Made by a program: the position numbers and the translations under genes. Positions 1-11,760 of a stretch of 64,000 nt of DNA are shown piece after piece. The stretch's first letter is position 1; each line of letters begins with the position of its first letter. The notes beneath the pieces are model-generated. The model ran no database searches, was not told where the DNA came from, and worked only from the letters and a program-made list of their open reading frames with translations. Source of the stretch: Adiantum capillus-veneris (taxonomy: Eukaryota > Streptophyta > Polypodiopsida > Polypodiales > Pteridaceae); NCBI GenBank assembly GCA_014529385.2, contig CM043961.1, positions 9,922,978 through 9,986,977 on the forward strand. The letters run 5' to 3'.

Positions 1-1080
1 AGCAACAAATTGTCGGCACCCCCTCTGATCTTTTACCTCATCTTTTGAGCCTTCCTCACATCCTTTAATTGGTAGATCATCAATGAAAGGCATAGTAACA
101 TGAGGGTTAAAGTCCCTTAATACCTTATTAATGCAGTTCATCATATGAGCTACAGAATTAGTAGCAACCTGTGGTAGAGTGCACATCCTTACCCCGAGAG
201 GTGTAGGCATCGTAGTAAGATACCTGAAGTCAACTGAAATTGATCATATCTAAAGTAAAGATCACCTATAGAGTAAATATATCTATCTGCAAAGGCTTCA
301 ACAAATTTATCCACAATTGGGCCAGTACCCACATTACGGATTGTTACCTTGTTAACCGGCTGCATATCTTGTATGAACCTTAAAGTACCATTTTCTTTGG
401 AATAGTGAACCATCGATTGGAGTATGGCGCACATGATGGCTCCAAAATTCCCATTTGTATCTTCTCATTAAGCAAATTGATAAGCTTTTGCAAGTGAGCT
501 TTAGGAACTGGAATGGGATGTAAGATCCATGGCATGTGAGGAATAATGAATATAGCCATAGGTGAAACAAAACTTGGATCCAGACATCCAATGTCACTTG
601 GCTCAAAAGGAAAATATTTACCATGTTTTTTGAGCATACCTTGAAAACACTTGATTTCCTCTTCGTTGATAAAACCATCTTCTCCAACCTTCAGCCGCCG
701 CTGCAAGGTCTCCTTGGTAAATTCATGCCCAATGTTCTTTGGATTCCTAAACATAGGCTCTTTAATCACCCCATCACTTCCTCCTGGTAGAGGTGTAGCC
801 ACTGGCTCACTTTCTTTGCAACAATCTTGTACTTTGTATCTACCTGTGCTTCAACCGCTTTACCCAAGTCATCCTCAATATGCATAAGTGTCTCGTATAT
901 ATCCAGCTCTTCATACACATCCATTGAGTGCACTTTAGCAACATCAGTTCCACTTTGTAACCTGTCTTGCCTGATATCCTCAAGATTTGACATAGTGTCA
1001 ACATAAGAAATCTCTTTGAAGATTCCTGAAATCACATCATCTGGTTCAAGCACATCACATCCCTGCAATTCACTTTGAAT
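1..1080 (-). pseudogene. Ty3/gypsy pol remnant: linker and reverse transcriptase
   Basis: On the minus strand, three frames join into one RT region. An acidic linker (1068-766) runs into the RT N-terminus (802-380), which has the segment PVPKAHLQKL and then the RWFTIPKK box. The palm follows (434-1), with FIQDMQPVNK, YSIGDLYFRYDQFQL and, read without a start codon in 190-1, TLPQVATNSVAHMMN and the catalytic box PFIDD. The usual Y-x-D-D is therefore F-I-D-D. The element copies RNA into DNA for retrotransposition. Frameshifts separate the pieces and homology stops near 1080, so it is a dead, 5'-truncated copy continuing off the left edge. The superfamily call is firm; the lineage is not determined. 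Confidence 0.85.
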
Positions 1081-3842
1081 ACTTGATACCTATGTAACAT
1101 TTAATGGCCTAGTAACTTGTGTGTAGCGGAAAATAGCATGAACATAGTGAGCATTTCATTAGAATAGATTCCTAATGAGCATAACAAGAGTGCTTGGGTG
1201 GAGAAAGCAACAAAAAAACATAACACCTAGTTAGATAGGCATGAACGATACTTCAAAAGAGAGAGAAATTAAACTATTGACAACAGTCGAGGACTGGATT
1301 TACATGGAGCCGGTCCCCCCTCCAAAAGGCTTTGTATTATAGGTTTCCCCCATCAAGGGAGACATTTTACAATACAATTCTTTGTGTTCCCTTCAATAAC
1401 TAGCTAGTGCAATGAAGACGGAAGCTTCAAGCACTAAGCAAACACTTATAAAATACAACATCAATTCCCTCATGGTCTCAGACCGTGTGGAATAATTCCT
1501 TTGAAAAATCATCCCCGTCTCTCTCTTGGTCAACCCCTCTTGCTAGTTCCTCTTTGCTGGCTTCACATTGGACCCCTCCAGGCTTAGCCAATAGGATTTA
1601 CGAAGCATAAGTGATAGCCTTATGACATGTGTCCACCTTTCCCCTTTTGCGAGAGCCTTAGGTTATTAAATAATGCAACTAACCTCTCATTGGACCCCTT
1701 TGTCTTCTGGCCAATAGGAAGCAGGCAAGCCATTGGGCTGATGAATGCTCATTAGACCCCTTGGGAGAGTGTCCAATAGTCTTGTAGAGAGCTTAATTCT
1801 TATTGGTTCTTCTATTAAGTGTTTTTAAACAAGTTAAAACTAGATTTACTCTAGCCTAATTCTCATTAGTCCACCTCTATGGCCATCCAATAGGATTTGA
1901 GTGCACCTTGTGGGCAATTGGCCTAGGGAGCTGACATGTGTCCCTCATTCCCTTTGTGTAAAGGGAGCCTGTGAATGTGTATGTGTGTGTTTCTCTCTCA
2001 TCCCCTACTTACAGGGCTCGACCCCTCCTATGTAGGAGCCTTGAAGACTTTTTTGACACACTCACAAAACATCCAATTTTAGTAAGCTTGACCATTACAA
2101 CCTTTTAATTTTGGAACCTTAGCATTTTGGAAGTCTTAATGGGCTGAACCTTAGGGTCTTTAACACTAGGTTGGTAATGGGACACTTTTATGTCCTGTTA
2201 AGTGACCATTTTCCTTGAATTATGTCAAGAGTTTCAAAATGGATTTTGAGGTGCTATCTGTCTGGAAAGTTGTCTCATGAGCTGAAAAAAACTTGACATT
2301 TTTTTGGACTATCAATTCCATCTTTAACCTTGTCCTTGCACAACATTTCACAACCTAAATTGTGTGAAAAAACGGGTCCTGTTTTTGGCTTTTTCAACTT
2401 TTTGTAACTATACCACTCTAGAATTCATGTTTGTGAGGTCTATAATGCTAGAGAACTATCTTTAGTAGTCCTCAACATGTCCTGATGCTTCTAGGGTGAA
2501 ATAAATGTTAAAGTTGTAAGTTATGACCAAATTACAAAAATTGTCAAATCCTATTTTTTAGCCAATTTTAGCTCTTCTATGAATTTTTTGGTGGCTTTCA
2601 TGATATCCAAATGCAGTTTTGATTTTCTATGTCACATATTGTAACATAAAGCTAATATTCCTTGAGTTTTGGAGCACCTAATACCCTATTTTGCATAGTA
2701 GACAACGATGGTTGATTTTTTCAATTATAGAAGAAAACGAAACATTCTAGTATATCAAGTATAGCTTTTTCAATATTGTTAGTTTCTTGTGACAACTACA
2801 CGCATTTTGTAGGTAGTAACCATATCTAGTGATAAGGATCAAATTTGTCTAGATATTGAATAGTTTCTATGGGATTCTACAACTCATAATGTTGAACCCA
2901 GTTTTTTCATGTTTGCTGTATTTAGCACTTCATCTTTGTCCCCAAGATTCCCCTTGGTAAGAGATGTATTATTCTTTTGACATGCTCCATGGCTCCTTAT
3001 GAACCTAAAGGACAATAGGGAACTAAAAAAACATGCATATATTATTTGTATTGAGCGTGGCTATAGAAACTTTGATGACAGGTTTGCAGAATGGTGAAAA
3101 TTCAACTTTTTGTTACCTATTTCTTTTGGCAAAACAAAAAATAGTGAGTGAGAAGCAATCGTATGTTCTGATCACCAACCCATTGAAGTTAACTAGGGAA
3201 TTTATCTCAAGTCCTACAAAAATCCCTAATCTTATTTTTATGCAACAAAACGTAAGAAATGACTGTTTTGATGAAAATGTACTGGTCCATCAACTTTGGA
3301 GGCTTGGTGTGACCAAAAGATGATAAATTTTACAAGTTTCTTATTTTTTCCATGTGTAGTAGGCCTTGAACTATAACCTCATGAAAGGATTTTACAAAAT
3401 GAGTGGATCTTCTATGGTTTTGGAGGTTTTTTTCAAAACCCTGAAAGGACACTTTTATGTCCTGTTAGGTTACCAACCTAGTGTTAAATCCCATTGTTGC
3501 ATTTCTCTTTTGCAGATGTCCCCCCTTTTGGATCCCTATTTCTCCTCCTTTGGATCCCTACTGTGGCCGGTCTATCAGCTTAACCAATATTCTAGCTTTT
3601 TCTCCCCTGGTACTTCCCCACATTAAATGATCAGTTTAACATGAGAAAATCATTTAGGAGAATTAGATGTTAGTTATTATGACATTACCTCTCTCTTGAA
3701 ATCATAGTCGTCCTTGACTATGGGGTAGAGAAGATAAAGCCATATTCATTAATCCTTTTTCTAGCGGGTAGAGGATCCCTATCTTACCCTACGGCATCGT
3801 TCCAGAATGGATGACTAATCCATTTGGCGCTTGAGAGCCTAA

Positions 3843-3844
<2 letters not shown>
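1081..3844. other. No recognisable gene; AT-rich decayed repeat DNA
   Basis: No frame in this stretch resembles a known protein. It holds four degenerate blocks between about 1567 and 1895 that pair an ATTGGACCCC-like box with a CCAATAGG box. It also holds a pair of 17- and 20-bp words shared between 2161-2200 and 3448-3485 in rearranged order. The upstream part may be an old LTR or leader of the gypsy remnant, but I could not find matching LTR ends. Confidence 0.5.

Positions 3845-3933
<89 letters not shown>
3845..3933. repeat. (CT)n microsatellite, 89 bp
   Basis: Uninterrupted CT dinucleotides. The array separates anonymous DNA on the left from the GC-rich palindrome cluster and the gypsy integrase fragment on the right. 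Confidence 0.98.
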
Positions 3934-3935
<2 letters not shown>

Positions 3936-3954
3936 ACGAAAGCGCTAATACACT

Positions 3955-4100
3955 CAGCGGGCCCGATTGCGCCCGCGTATATATAATGCTAATAGCCCGC
4001 CGGGCTTTCTTGTTTCCCCGGTGGGCCCACAGGGAAAATAATAAACCCCGGCGGGCCCGCCGGGGAAATAGAAAAGCCCGGTGGAAATTTTGTGGGTTTG
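3955..4100. repeat. GC-rich palindrome cluster
   Basis: A compact series of inverted repeats rich in GGGCCC and GCCCGCCGGGC words. The clearest is the perfect 20-bp palindrome ccccggcgggcccgccgggg at 4046-4065. The near-palindrome around gtgggcccac at 4021-4030 is a second. GC content contrasts sharply with the AT-rich flanks. Three TGTGATCA-type words follow at about 4125, 4141 and 4169. Function unknown; it could be a small fold-back element at the 5' break of the adjacent gypsy copy. Confidence 0.7.
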
Positions 4101-4210
4101 CAAGTCACCCTAAACCGGTTTCTGTGTGATCATGTTTACTGTGATCATGTAAATGTGTCAATAAGACCTTGTGATCACACAAAATTTGACGTAATTACGT
4201 AAATCTTAAA

Positions 4211-4887
4211 TCCTTGCCTATCACCCACAAGCAAATGGACAAGCTGAGCATACAAATTAAATTCTTAGCTTGGTATTGACTAAAGTGGTTAGTTCAAGGT
4301 GGACAGATTGGAAAATGAATCTCCATGCTGCTCTATGGGCTTATAGAGTTTCATTCACGACAACCTTAAATGCTACACCCTTTAACCTTGTTTATGGTCT
4401 TGATGCCATACTGCCGATAGAATTTCTATTGCCAGCATTAAGGGTAGCTAAGGATCTTGAGTGGACTAGACATGAACTGCCAGAGAGGCTTGAAGATTTA
4501 GAAAATCTTGATGAGCAAAGGCTAACTACTGTAGCTCACATCTATGCACAAAAGCGGAAACAAAAACAGTTTTTTGATTCCCATCTAGTTACAAAAATCT
4601 TCAAAAAGGGGGACTTAGTTTTTGTATGTTCCCTTAAGCAACACATTCCCAAGTTTAAGAAAAAGGGAAACGGACCGTTTGTCATTGAAGATGTATTCCC
4701 AAGTGGAGGAGTTAAATTGTCCACCCTAGATGGTGAACCAATGGCTAATTGGATTAGTGGATGCCGTTTAAAGAAGTACAATTTGCCGCTAACCAATGAA
4801 CTGCTAGAGAAGATGCATGCAGCAAAGCAAAGAAAGATAAAACGACAACAAGTCACTGATGAAGCCCAAGAGGAAGCTCAACTTTGA
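4211..4887 (+). pseudogene. Ty3/gypsy integrase, C-terminal part
   Basis: The frame shows YHPQANGQAE at its start, the region holding the catalytic glutamate of the DDE integrase core. It continues with LWAYRVSFTTT and TPFNLVYG, then the C-terminal FKKGDLVFV...KGNGPFVIEDV fold typical of Ty3/gypsy integrases. An in-frame stop lies near 4256, before the longest open part at 4270. The first two catalytic acidic residues and all upstream pol domains are missing, so the copy is 5'-truncated at the GC-rich palindromes. The frame stops at TGA 4885-4887 but continues open in the same phase for about 70 codons into the next feature. Confidence 0.85.
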
Positions 4888-6085
4888 GTACTCAAAAGGA
4901 AAGCGGATCTCAAAAATCAACAAATACCTATTCCCATCAACACTCTGGAACTAGATGACCGACTATGGGAATTACAGAAAGATGTAGTGTCAACGGATGA
5001 TGAATGGTTAGATGGAATGGACCTTCGCATCAAAGTACAACTGAAAAATCATAGCACAAATGCATTGGTCGATACAAGAGCTCGAGTAAATGCAGTCAGT
5101 TAATTCCACGTACAAGAAAGCAACAAGTTAGTCTTTGACAACAAGAATATCGACTATTAAAGGATGCAACAAGAACCCAACACCGATGTTGGGAGTAGTC
5201 AACTTAAATGTGATAGTACATGGATGTCCATGCCCTCATTAGTTTGTGTGCTTACCAAATGAACACATGAATGAAACAATGATTCTTGGAATCTTATGGA
5301 TGCGGATGTACAAGGAATTACCAGATTGGGATACCAATCAGCTCAAGCTATCACCTAAAGGCGGACAACTCATTGTTCTAATTGCACCAAGCAAAGAGGA
5401 ATGGAAAGGGGATTATCAGCAAAACAAACCACAAAGCAATCAACCTTCTCCATTCTATAGACAAGCAAATGCTACAAGTAGCATGCAAGGAGTCAGGCAA
5501 ATTTGGGTACCAAAGGCACAACTTAAAGGCAAGCCAATTCAAATTTGGGTGCCCAAAACATCATCTACTATACCAAAGATGGTTCCAAGGTTCAAAACAC
5601 AAAGAGGAGCACCTTCGAGCAGAGAACCTAAAACACAATGGATTTGGAGAAAAAAGGAGCACTTATCTTCTTCGCAAACTATAAAACCGATGAAGCAGTC
5701 GAGAATTAAGTCTCAAAACAATCAACCACAACATTTGGCCCAAGACAAACCAAGATACCAATGGCGAGTAAAAGCTCAACAACCACCATCAGTGTTACCG
5801 ACAACTCAGGAAATTAGAGTGCCAAAGCATCCTGATGGTACAATCAAGCAAAGAGCACACCAACTACAAGATTTGCTCTTTGAGAGACAACAAAAGAAAA
5901 CTTCGACATTAGAAACCCTTGAGTTAATTACTCAAGATCCAACTCTTGCACATCATAATGGTTTGCAATGCATTGATTTTCAAAGCATGGTAGAGCCAAT
6001 CAAAGCTATGCATAGACACGATTGTTCAACCCATGCACACAGTCATCCCGGAGTATGCCATCTAGGAGGGGTGGAAGGAAACTAA
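4888..6085 (+). pseudogene. Retropepsin-like segment and Q/K-rich tail downstream of integrase
   Basis: Directly after the integrase stop, the same frame reads on to TAA at 5101-5103 and contains ALVDTRARVNAVS. This resembles an aspartic-protease D-T-G site with the glycine changed to arginine. After a frame change the text continues with MLGVVNLNVIVHG and ETMILGILWMRM, like the C-terminal half of a retropepsin. It then runs open from 5246 to 6085 as a basic, glutamine- and proline-rich protein with the motif IWVPK repeated at two sites. Protease normally precedes RT in LTR elements, so its place after integrase is unusual. The copy is broken by stops and a frameshift. The protease reading is motif-based and moderately sure. 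Confidence 0.55.
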
Positions 6086-6140
6086 GTAATTAAGAGCAAT
6101 GTTTGAAGAGGGAGGAATTTTTTTGATGTTAACGTGTGAT
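6086..6140 (+). other. Putative polypurine tract and 3' LTR start
   Basis: The purine run gaagagggaggaa at about 6101-6113 is followed by a T-run and then tgatgttaacg, the layout expected of a PPT followed by an LTR beginning with TG. It sits just after the last codon of the gypsy fragment. No second LTR was found, so the boundary is tentative. Confidence 0.4.
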
Positions 6141-8284
6141 TTTTTGCAAAATTACCTAATAAAGCACTTACAAAATCATCAACAGGGAAAATTTAACTGA
6201 TAACATCTCCCTGATGAGTGTAAATAGTGTATATACTATCAGAAAATCATTAAAAATGGTATTTTTTGGTTATTTTGATCATTTTTTAATATTGAAACTT
6301 AAAAATAAAGAGATCCACCAAAAAACAATAAAGCAGTGTTTCTCAATGGATTTTCTTGATTATTGAATTTTCACTTTGCTTTTTAGCGCATTTTGTTATT
6401 TTCTTTGATTTTTCAATAAACATGTCAAAAATTAATAATAAATAGCACATGAGCTTAGATGGAAAAACTAAAGATACACTGATGAACAGAAGGACAAGGC
6501 AGACAAGCACAAAAAAATTTCAATCAAATCGACAGATGGAAGTGGGAAGCCTAAATTAGGCTGCCAAGGCCTACTTTCGCAAATTCTTGCAGAATGAGCT
6601 ACCGGAATCCAGTTGAAGAAATTTTTGAGTCTAACATAGATTTCACGGCCTAGTAGGACTAACACGGGAATTTGGGAAAAAATAGTCGGGAAAGTCCGAG
6701 TATAGATATCCAAAGTAGCCCAAAATCACTTCATTTCCACTAGTCACTCTTGGAGGAGAGAGCTCTCTACCTTCTTCACGGGGCGATTTTTGGAGTCCAC
6801 AGTCGCCCTTTAATAGCACCGTCTCATACAAGACATGAGGGATAAGTTCTAAGATATCAACGATCAATTCTATATGGCCGGGTGGCAAGTTTAGGCTCAA
6901 GAAAAAACCCTAGAAATCGAGCAATGCACGAAGTCCTACGACCCAAAATTGACCATAGCGGCCTGTCAGCTCAACCAAATTGGACAAGACTTGCACTGTA
7001 GCATGCCTCTATATAATAGAACACTTCTATATCACTAGATGACCATTCAACAGGGGTCGAGAGGGGTCCCAAGTAAAAAATCTAGGTTTTTGTCAGATGC
7101 CAGAATTGGATTCTGACTCCACAGACAGCTTTTAGACTGGGTCTATACACAATGTATATGGATGGTTTCATGAAAATATTCAAGGCAAGTTCTCAAAAAG
7201 CAGAAAACAGCTTGAAGGCTACAAAGCGTCAAATTTGACATATGAAGTCAAACTGACTCGAAATGGGCCAAAACTGGATTGGTAGCTTCAGGACTATGTA
7301 GCGGACAAGACCATAGCTTCAAAAGTGACTGACCAAATCCATATACCATCAAGTCACAAAAATCAATTATTTCAGAGTCAACAAGAGCACGAAGTGATGC
7401 CGACACGACAAAACTTTACCAAATTGAATTTAGGTCTTATTTTAGATGTATTGAATATGTCTAGGTCAAAAAATTGTCAAGTCTTGCAAGAAAATTGACT
7501 GCTGTAAATAATCGCGATTATTTAATTTTGTGTTTTTTTTTTTTGCTTGAAAATGATATCTGCACTTCACCTATTACTTGTACACATCTATTTCATGTCA
7601 CATTTCAAGATATGAGCCAAAATGATCAAGAAAGACTTGGAAATTGTCAAAAAATGCAAAGAAGTCTTTCCAATCCAAATTTTGAGGTATTTGTCACATT
7701 TTTTGATCCAAATCACCCCATATCTAACACACAGAGTCTACATCATGCCTAGAACCAAGTTGCAACAAAAAAACTATATTTTGATGAAAAAGTAAATTAT
7801 CGTGATTAATTACTTTCTTGCCAAAATGGGGAAAAATTGCAACTTTGATCTTATGGGACCAAAGAACATGATGTCCCAAGTCCACTGCCAAGTTTGAGCA
7901 AATTTGGATCTCAAAAACTCAAAATCTCAGTATATCTACTGTTTCAAAGATTGAAGCCTAAATCTGGCACCATTTCCACCCAGTGCACTCAATTGAGCCC
8001 ACACTTCACTCAGAGCACCTAAATGCTATATGTTTCAAGCCTATCATTTCAAAAATGCAAAAAGTTGGAAAAAAACCCTAGCTGTAAATAATCGTGATTA
8101 TTTACTTTTGCTGTAAATTTTTGCCTTGATTTTGATCTCTACACGTTTTTATGCATCTATGCATGCTTCAAAATTGATTTGAAGCAAATTGGACATCATT
8201 TGTTAGCAATTCAGACTCAAGGCTTTTCAGAGCGGACTTTATATAATTTTCTAACTTTGGCACTATATTCCCTTAACAGGAGCA
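6141..8284. repeat. AT-rich LTR/leader-like DNA with recurrent AATAATCG-CGATTATT palindromes
   Basis: No gene is visible. A 20-bp perfect palindrome, taaataatcgcgattattta, lies at 7505-7524. Diverged versions lie near 7791-7814 and 8083-8104, about 290 bp apart. Looser versions recur near 12307 and 12427. The spacing suggests an old tandem structure in the leader or LTR of the element whose coiled-coil frame starts at 8285. Confidence 0.45.
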
Positions 8285-11200
8285 ATGCAAGCTGCAGAGA
8301 AAGCGAAGAAAAGGGTGTCCCAGAAAGAGAAGTTGCAAGAGTTGCCACCCTACCAACTAGACCCAAATTCAGTGAAAACGGCCAAGGTAACATACTTGTC
8401 AAGAGAACAGCTTGAAGAAAACAACACCACGGTTTTCACATGCATGTTCAAGAGCGAAGAAGGACACCAAGTGGAACTGCAAATGCTACGGAAGGAAATA
8501 TGATGTAGCTGCCAAGCCAGACACAAAAGAAGCCAACAAAAGGCTGGACCTCAGGGACTTCTACGACTAGGAACCATGCTGCGTAGATTTCCAGAAAGCA
8601 TATGAGCTATTGTCCACAATCAAAGAGGATGGATCAACCCAAAGCACCGACCAACAAGGGTAGAAAGTTGAGATAGTAATCACCAAAGAGATAGTGGCCG
8701 AGTCACTGAAGCTGCCTACTGAAGGTATGACGATGCAGGCCCGAGACAGAAAGACAACAGGCACATTCACCAAGGAGACTGCTGCTGCCACATTTTCCGA
8801 CCTCATTCAAAGGCAAGTGGAAGAGCCAGCTCGTCTATACCATCAACACTTTCACTTTTATCAAAGAGACCGCCACGGTACTCCACCCCAAACCATGTGG
8901 TTGCAACTACCTTCACCCAAGTATTGAAGTCGACAACCAAGCAGCCAATTGATCACGCGCAATATGTGCTGACAACGCTGAAGGTCACCCAGAAAGAAGG
9001 TAAAATCACATATCGGGGCGCCCTTGAAGTGCTGACAAGAATAGCATATCATGCTATTGGCATGGCCAATAATTTGCCGTCAGCCCCATATTAGAACACA
9101 TGTTGTTTCCGCACAACCTTCTCCTAGAACCACGCATTCATCAAAGAGAGTGTATAAGTCATAGGAAGAATCTGCAGAAAGCTCTCATGAAGCTCATAGT
9201 AGTGAGAGCTCGGACAACGAGGAAAAGGCGGACAAGAATTGAAGAGATGAAGAAGAAAGAAATAGCCGCACACCAAGAAGAACCTCAACGAAAGAAGGTG
9301 AGGTTTGAAAGAGAAAAACTAACTTATGAAAGAAGTCGCCAAGCTGCAGGTGAGGACCCTGAAAGATGGGTTCCAAGAGACATAAGGAGACCCAGAACCA
9401 AGAACCCTACAAGGCAAGCAGCAGAGGATCCCATGGAATTCTTGAATGCATGTATGCAGAGACAGATGCCTTAAAGTTGAAAGAAGCTCAAGAAGCCGAA
9501 AGGAAAGCAAGGGAAGATGAAGCCGAGCAACAGAGACAAATTGAGGCTACGGAACAAAGTGAGACACATCACGACCAGGGAGAGATGTCTCCGAAGCCCA
9601 CTTCACCCGCTACGGAGCAAGAAGACCACCCAATGCCAAGCCCAAGCCATTCACCAACAGCTAAACCCAAGGAGGGCAAGGAAGCCAAGGAAAACGAGCC
9701 TGAGAACAGGAAGTAGCAAGTTTTGAACAACCAAAAAATAAACAGAACAAACTGAGGTAGACCCTTCTACGACCACCCAACAAGAAATTGCCGAGGCATC
9801 TACTAAGCCTCAAGAAGCATAAGCAATTGAGGCAACCACACTACCTAAGGAGAAGTAGAACCCCCGCCGCAACCAAAAGTAGCCACCACAACACCACCCC
9901 AAGGCCACACACTGAGACGGTTGAAACCTCTAGATAGCCTATAGAGTCTAAAGAATGGGAAACAAACAACGAAGTCATCATGCAAGTCAATGAATATGCC
10001 AAGCAGATGCAGTTGATGACCAAAAATACGAACAACAGCACTTAGCCACAGTGCTAAGGCCAAAGAACTTGAGCTAGTCATTGATGCTCTACAAGGAGAG
10101 TTAGATGACATGATGAATATAATTTCAAATCTACAAAGACAAATCAAAGAGCTGAAGGATAAAGCAAAACAATACCAGGTTGCAAAAGAGAAGCAGTAGA
10201 AAGAAATGGAAGAGCTGGGAGAGCTTCTAACCAAGTTATCCGATGCCTGCAAGACCAAAGATCAACAGCTGATAGAAGTAACAAATGAACTCCTGACCAC
10301 TACTCTATCAGTAAAGAAGATCCAAGTGCAGCTCGATGTAGCAAACACATCTCTGCAGTACTCTGAGCAAAGGATTAATAATCAGGCAACATTTTTGAGG
10401 CAGATAAGGAAAAATCCTATTTTCACCTTGATCAAAGGTACAGATGAAGTCTATAAGACTTTGGAAAAGAAAAACAAGGATCTCAAATTAGAGCTGAAGC
10501 TAGAGCAATCACAAAGAAGAGACCTTGCAATGATGCGGGTCCAAAGAGAGGAGCAACTGCTCAAAGAGATAGCCGAACTAAAGAGAGTCAATCAGCTATT
10601 GAGAGAGGGACAACCAAAACATCAGGAAGAAGCCGGTAGCTCTGAGCAACCAATTGTTGACATTCCATCAGTCTCTTTTGCTGAGATGGAAACACAACCT
10701 ATGGAAGGGCTAGAAGGAAATGAGGATTTTCAGGTACCACTCACTGAAGCTGAGCAAGTGCCCATGGTCCAGCTTTCTAAAGCTAAAGAAGATGCACTCA
10801 AAGAGAAGGTTGCCCAAGAAACAGATGTTGGATGGAAAGCAGCGATGAATTGGGAGTTGAGAATTTTTTACTCAGTCAATGTAACTCAACTCACTCCCAA
10901 AACCAAATCAATGCACATTGGCATCAACAATCATTGCCATATCCGTTGATCAAAGTAGAGCTATTAGAGGTAAAAGAAACAATACACAAGGATATGCAGG
11001 CAGAAGGCACAGAGGATGTCCACCCCAAGTGGAGAAAGAGCTGGTTGAACAAAAATCCAAGATATCTAATTCTGTTCACAAGAGCATCTGCTGCACTACA
11101 AAGAGACCCACCATTTTGTCTTGTACCAAGGGTAAGGACATGGCAAGCATATGAAGCACTGAGAAGGAAGCGGCCTACATGGCTGAACTATCCACGATTG

Positions 11201-11760
11201 CCAGCTCCAGAGTAGGGAGCACCAATAGAGGAATACATGGTGAAAACCCTAACGGGCACCATCGCTTTCTTCAAAAGCCTTCCTCAGCTCTCATGTGCCA
11301 TGTTATATAAAATTTGCAGAATGCTGCTCACGTGTATTCAAGCTTTTCACGAGCCAGAGCAAGTAGGAGTGCCATGGATATCTTTCCTTGAAGGCAATAA
11401 GAGCCTCTATTATGACTTAAGCGGCCAGCCTTCCGAAGAAGTCCTTTACGGCTTCTACATCCGATGCATGTTTTTGCCCTCTAACAATATGTTGGCGTTT
11501 GAGGAAGCATTCTATACAGGTTTCTTCACTTGGCGAATGAAGATATTTGGGCCAGTGATTAATAACCTTACATCCAGATTTGTTGGCTATTCAGCCATTG
11601 AGCTTAAAAACAGAGTCACCATGCAATCCTTGTAGGTTCCTGACAAAGAGAGAAGAATCAGATATGAGAAAGCATTACATGCGCTTAAAGACCGCCTCGC
11701 TAGCCATCAACCCAAAGACTACTTCAGTCCATGAAGCTGTGTCAAGGGACGACATAGTTG
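8285..11760 (+). pseudogene. Decayed long coiled-coil frame of an LTR-type element
   Basis: Open pieces in changing frames (8285-8503, about 8500-8925, 9100-9474, 9366-9716, about 10030-10949, 10950-11735) together look like one broken protein of roughly 1100 residues. The middle is charged, E/K/Q-rich and proline-rich. The part from 10030 is a strong coiled coil with many heptad-like leucines. The last part is globular, with FHEPEQVGVPWISF and EVLYGFYIRCMF, and carries in-frame stops at about 11213 and 11633. No RT, integrase or zinc knuckle is present. A purine tract and LTR-like DNA follow directly, so I read it as a structural protein or extra ORF of a non-autonomous LTR element. I do not recognise the family. 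Confidence 0.45.

Noticed and set aside
3824-4129. Long Ser/Leu repeat open frames across (CT)n and Arg/Glu frames across (GA)n arrays throughout the window
   Set aside because: They are translations of dinucleotide repeats, open in several frames at once, with no conserved flanking domains.
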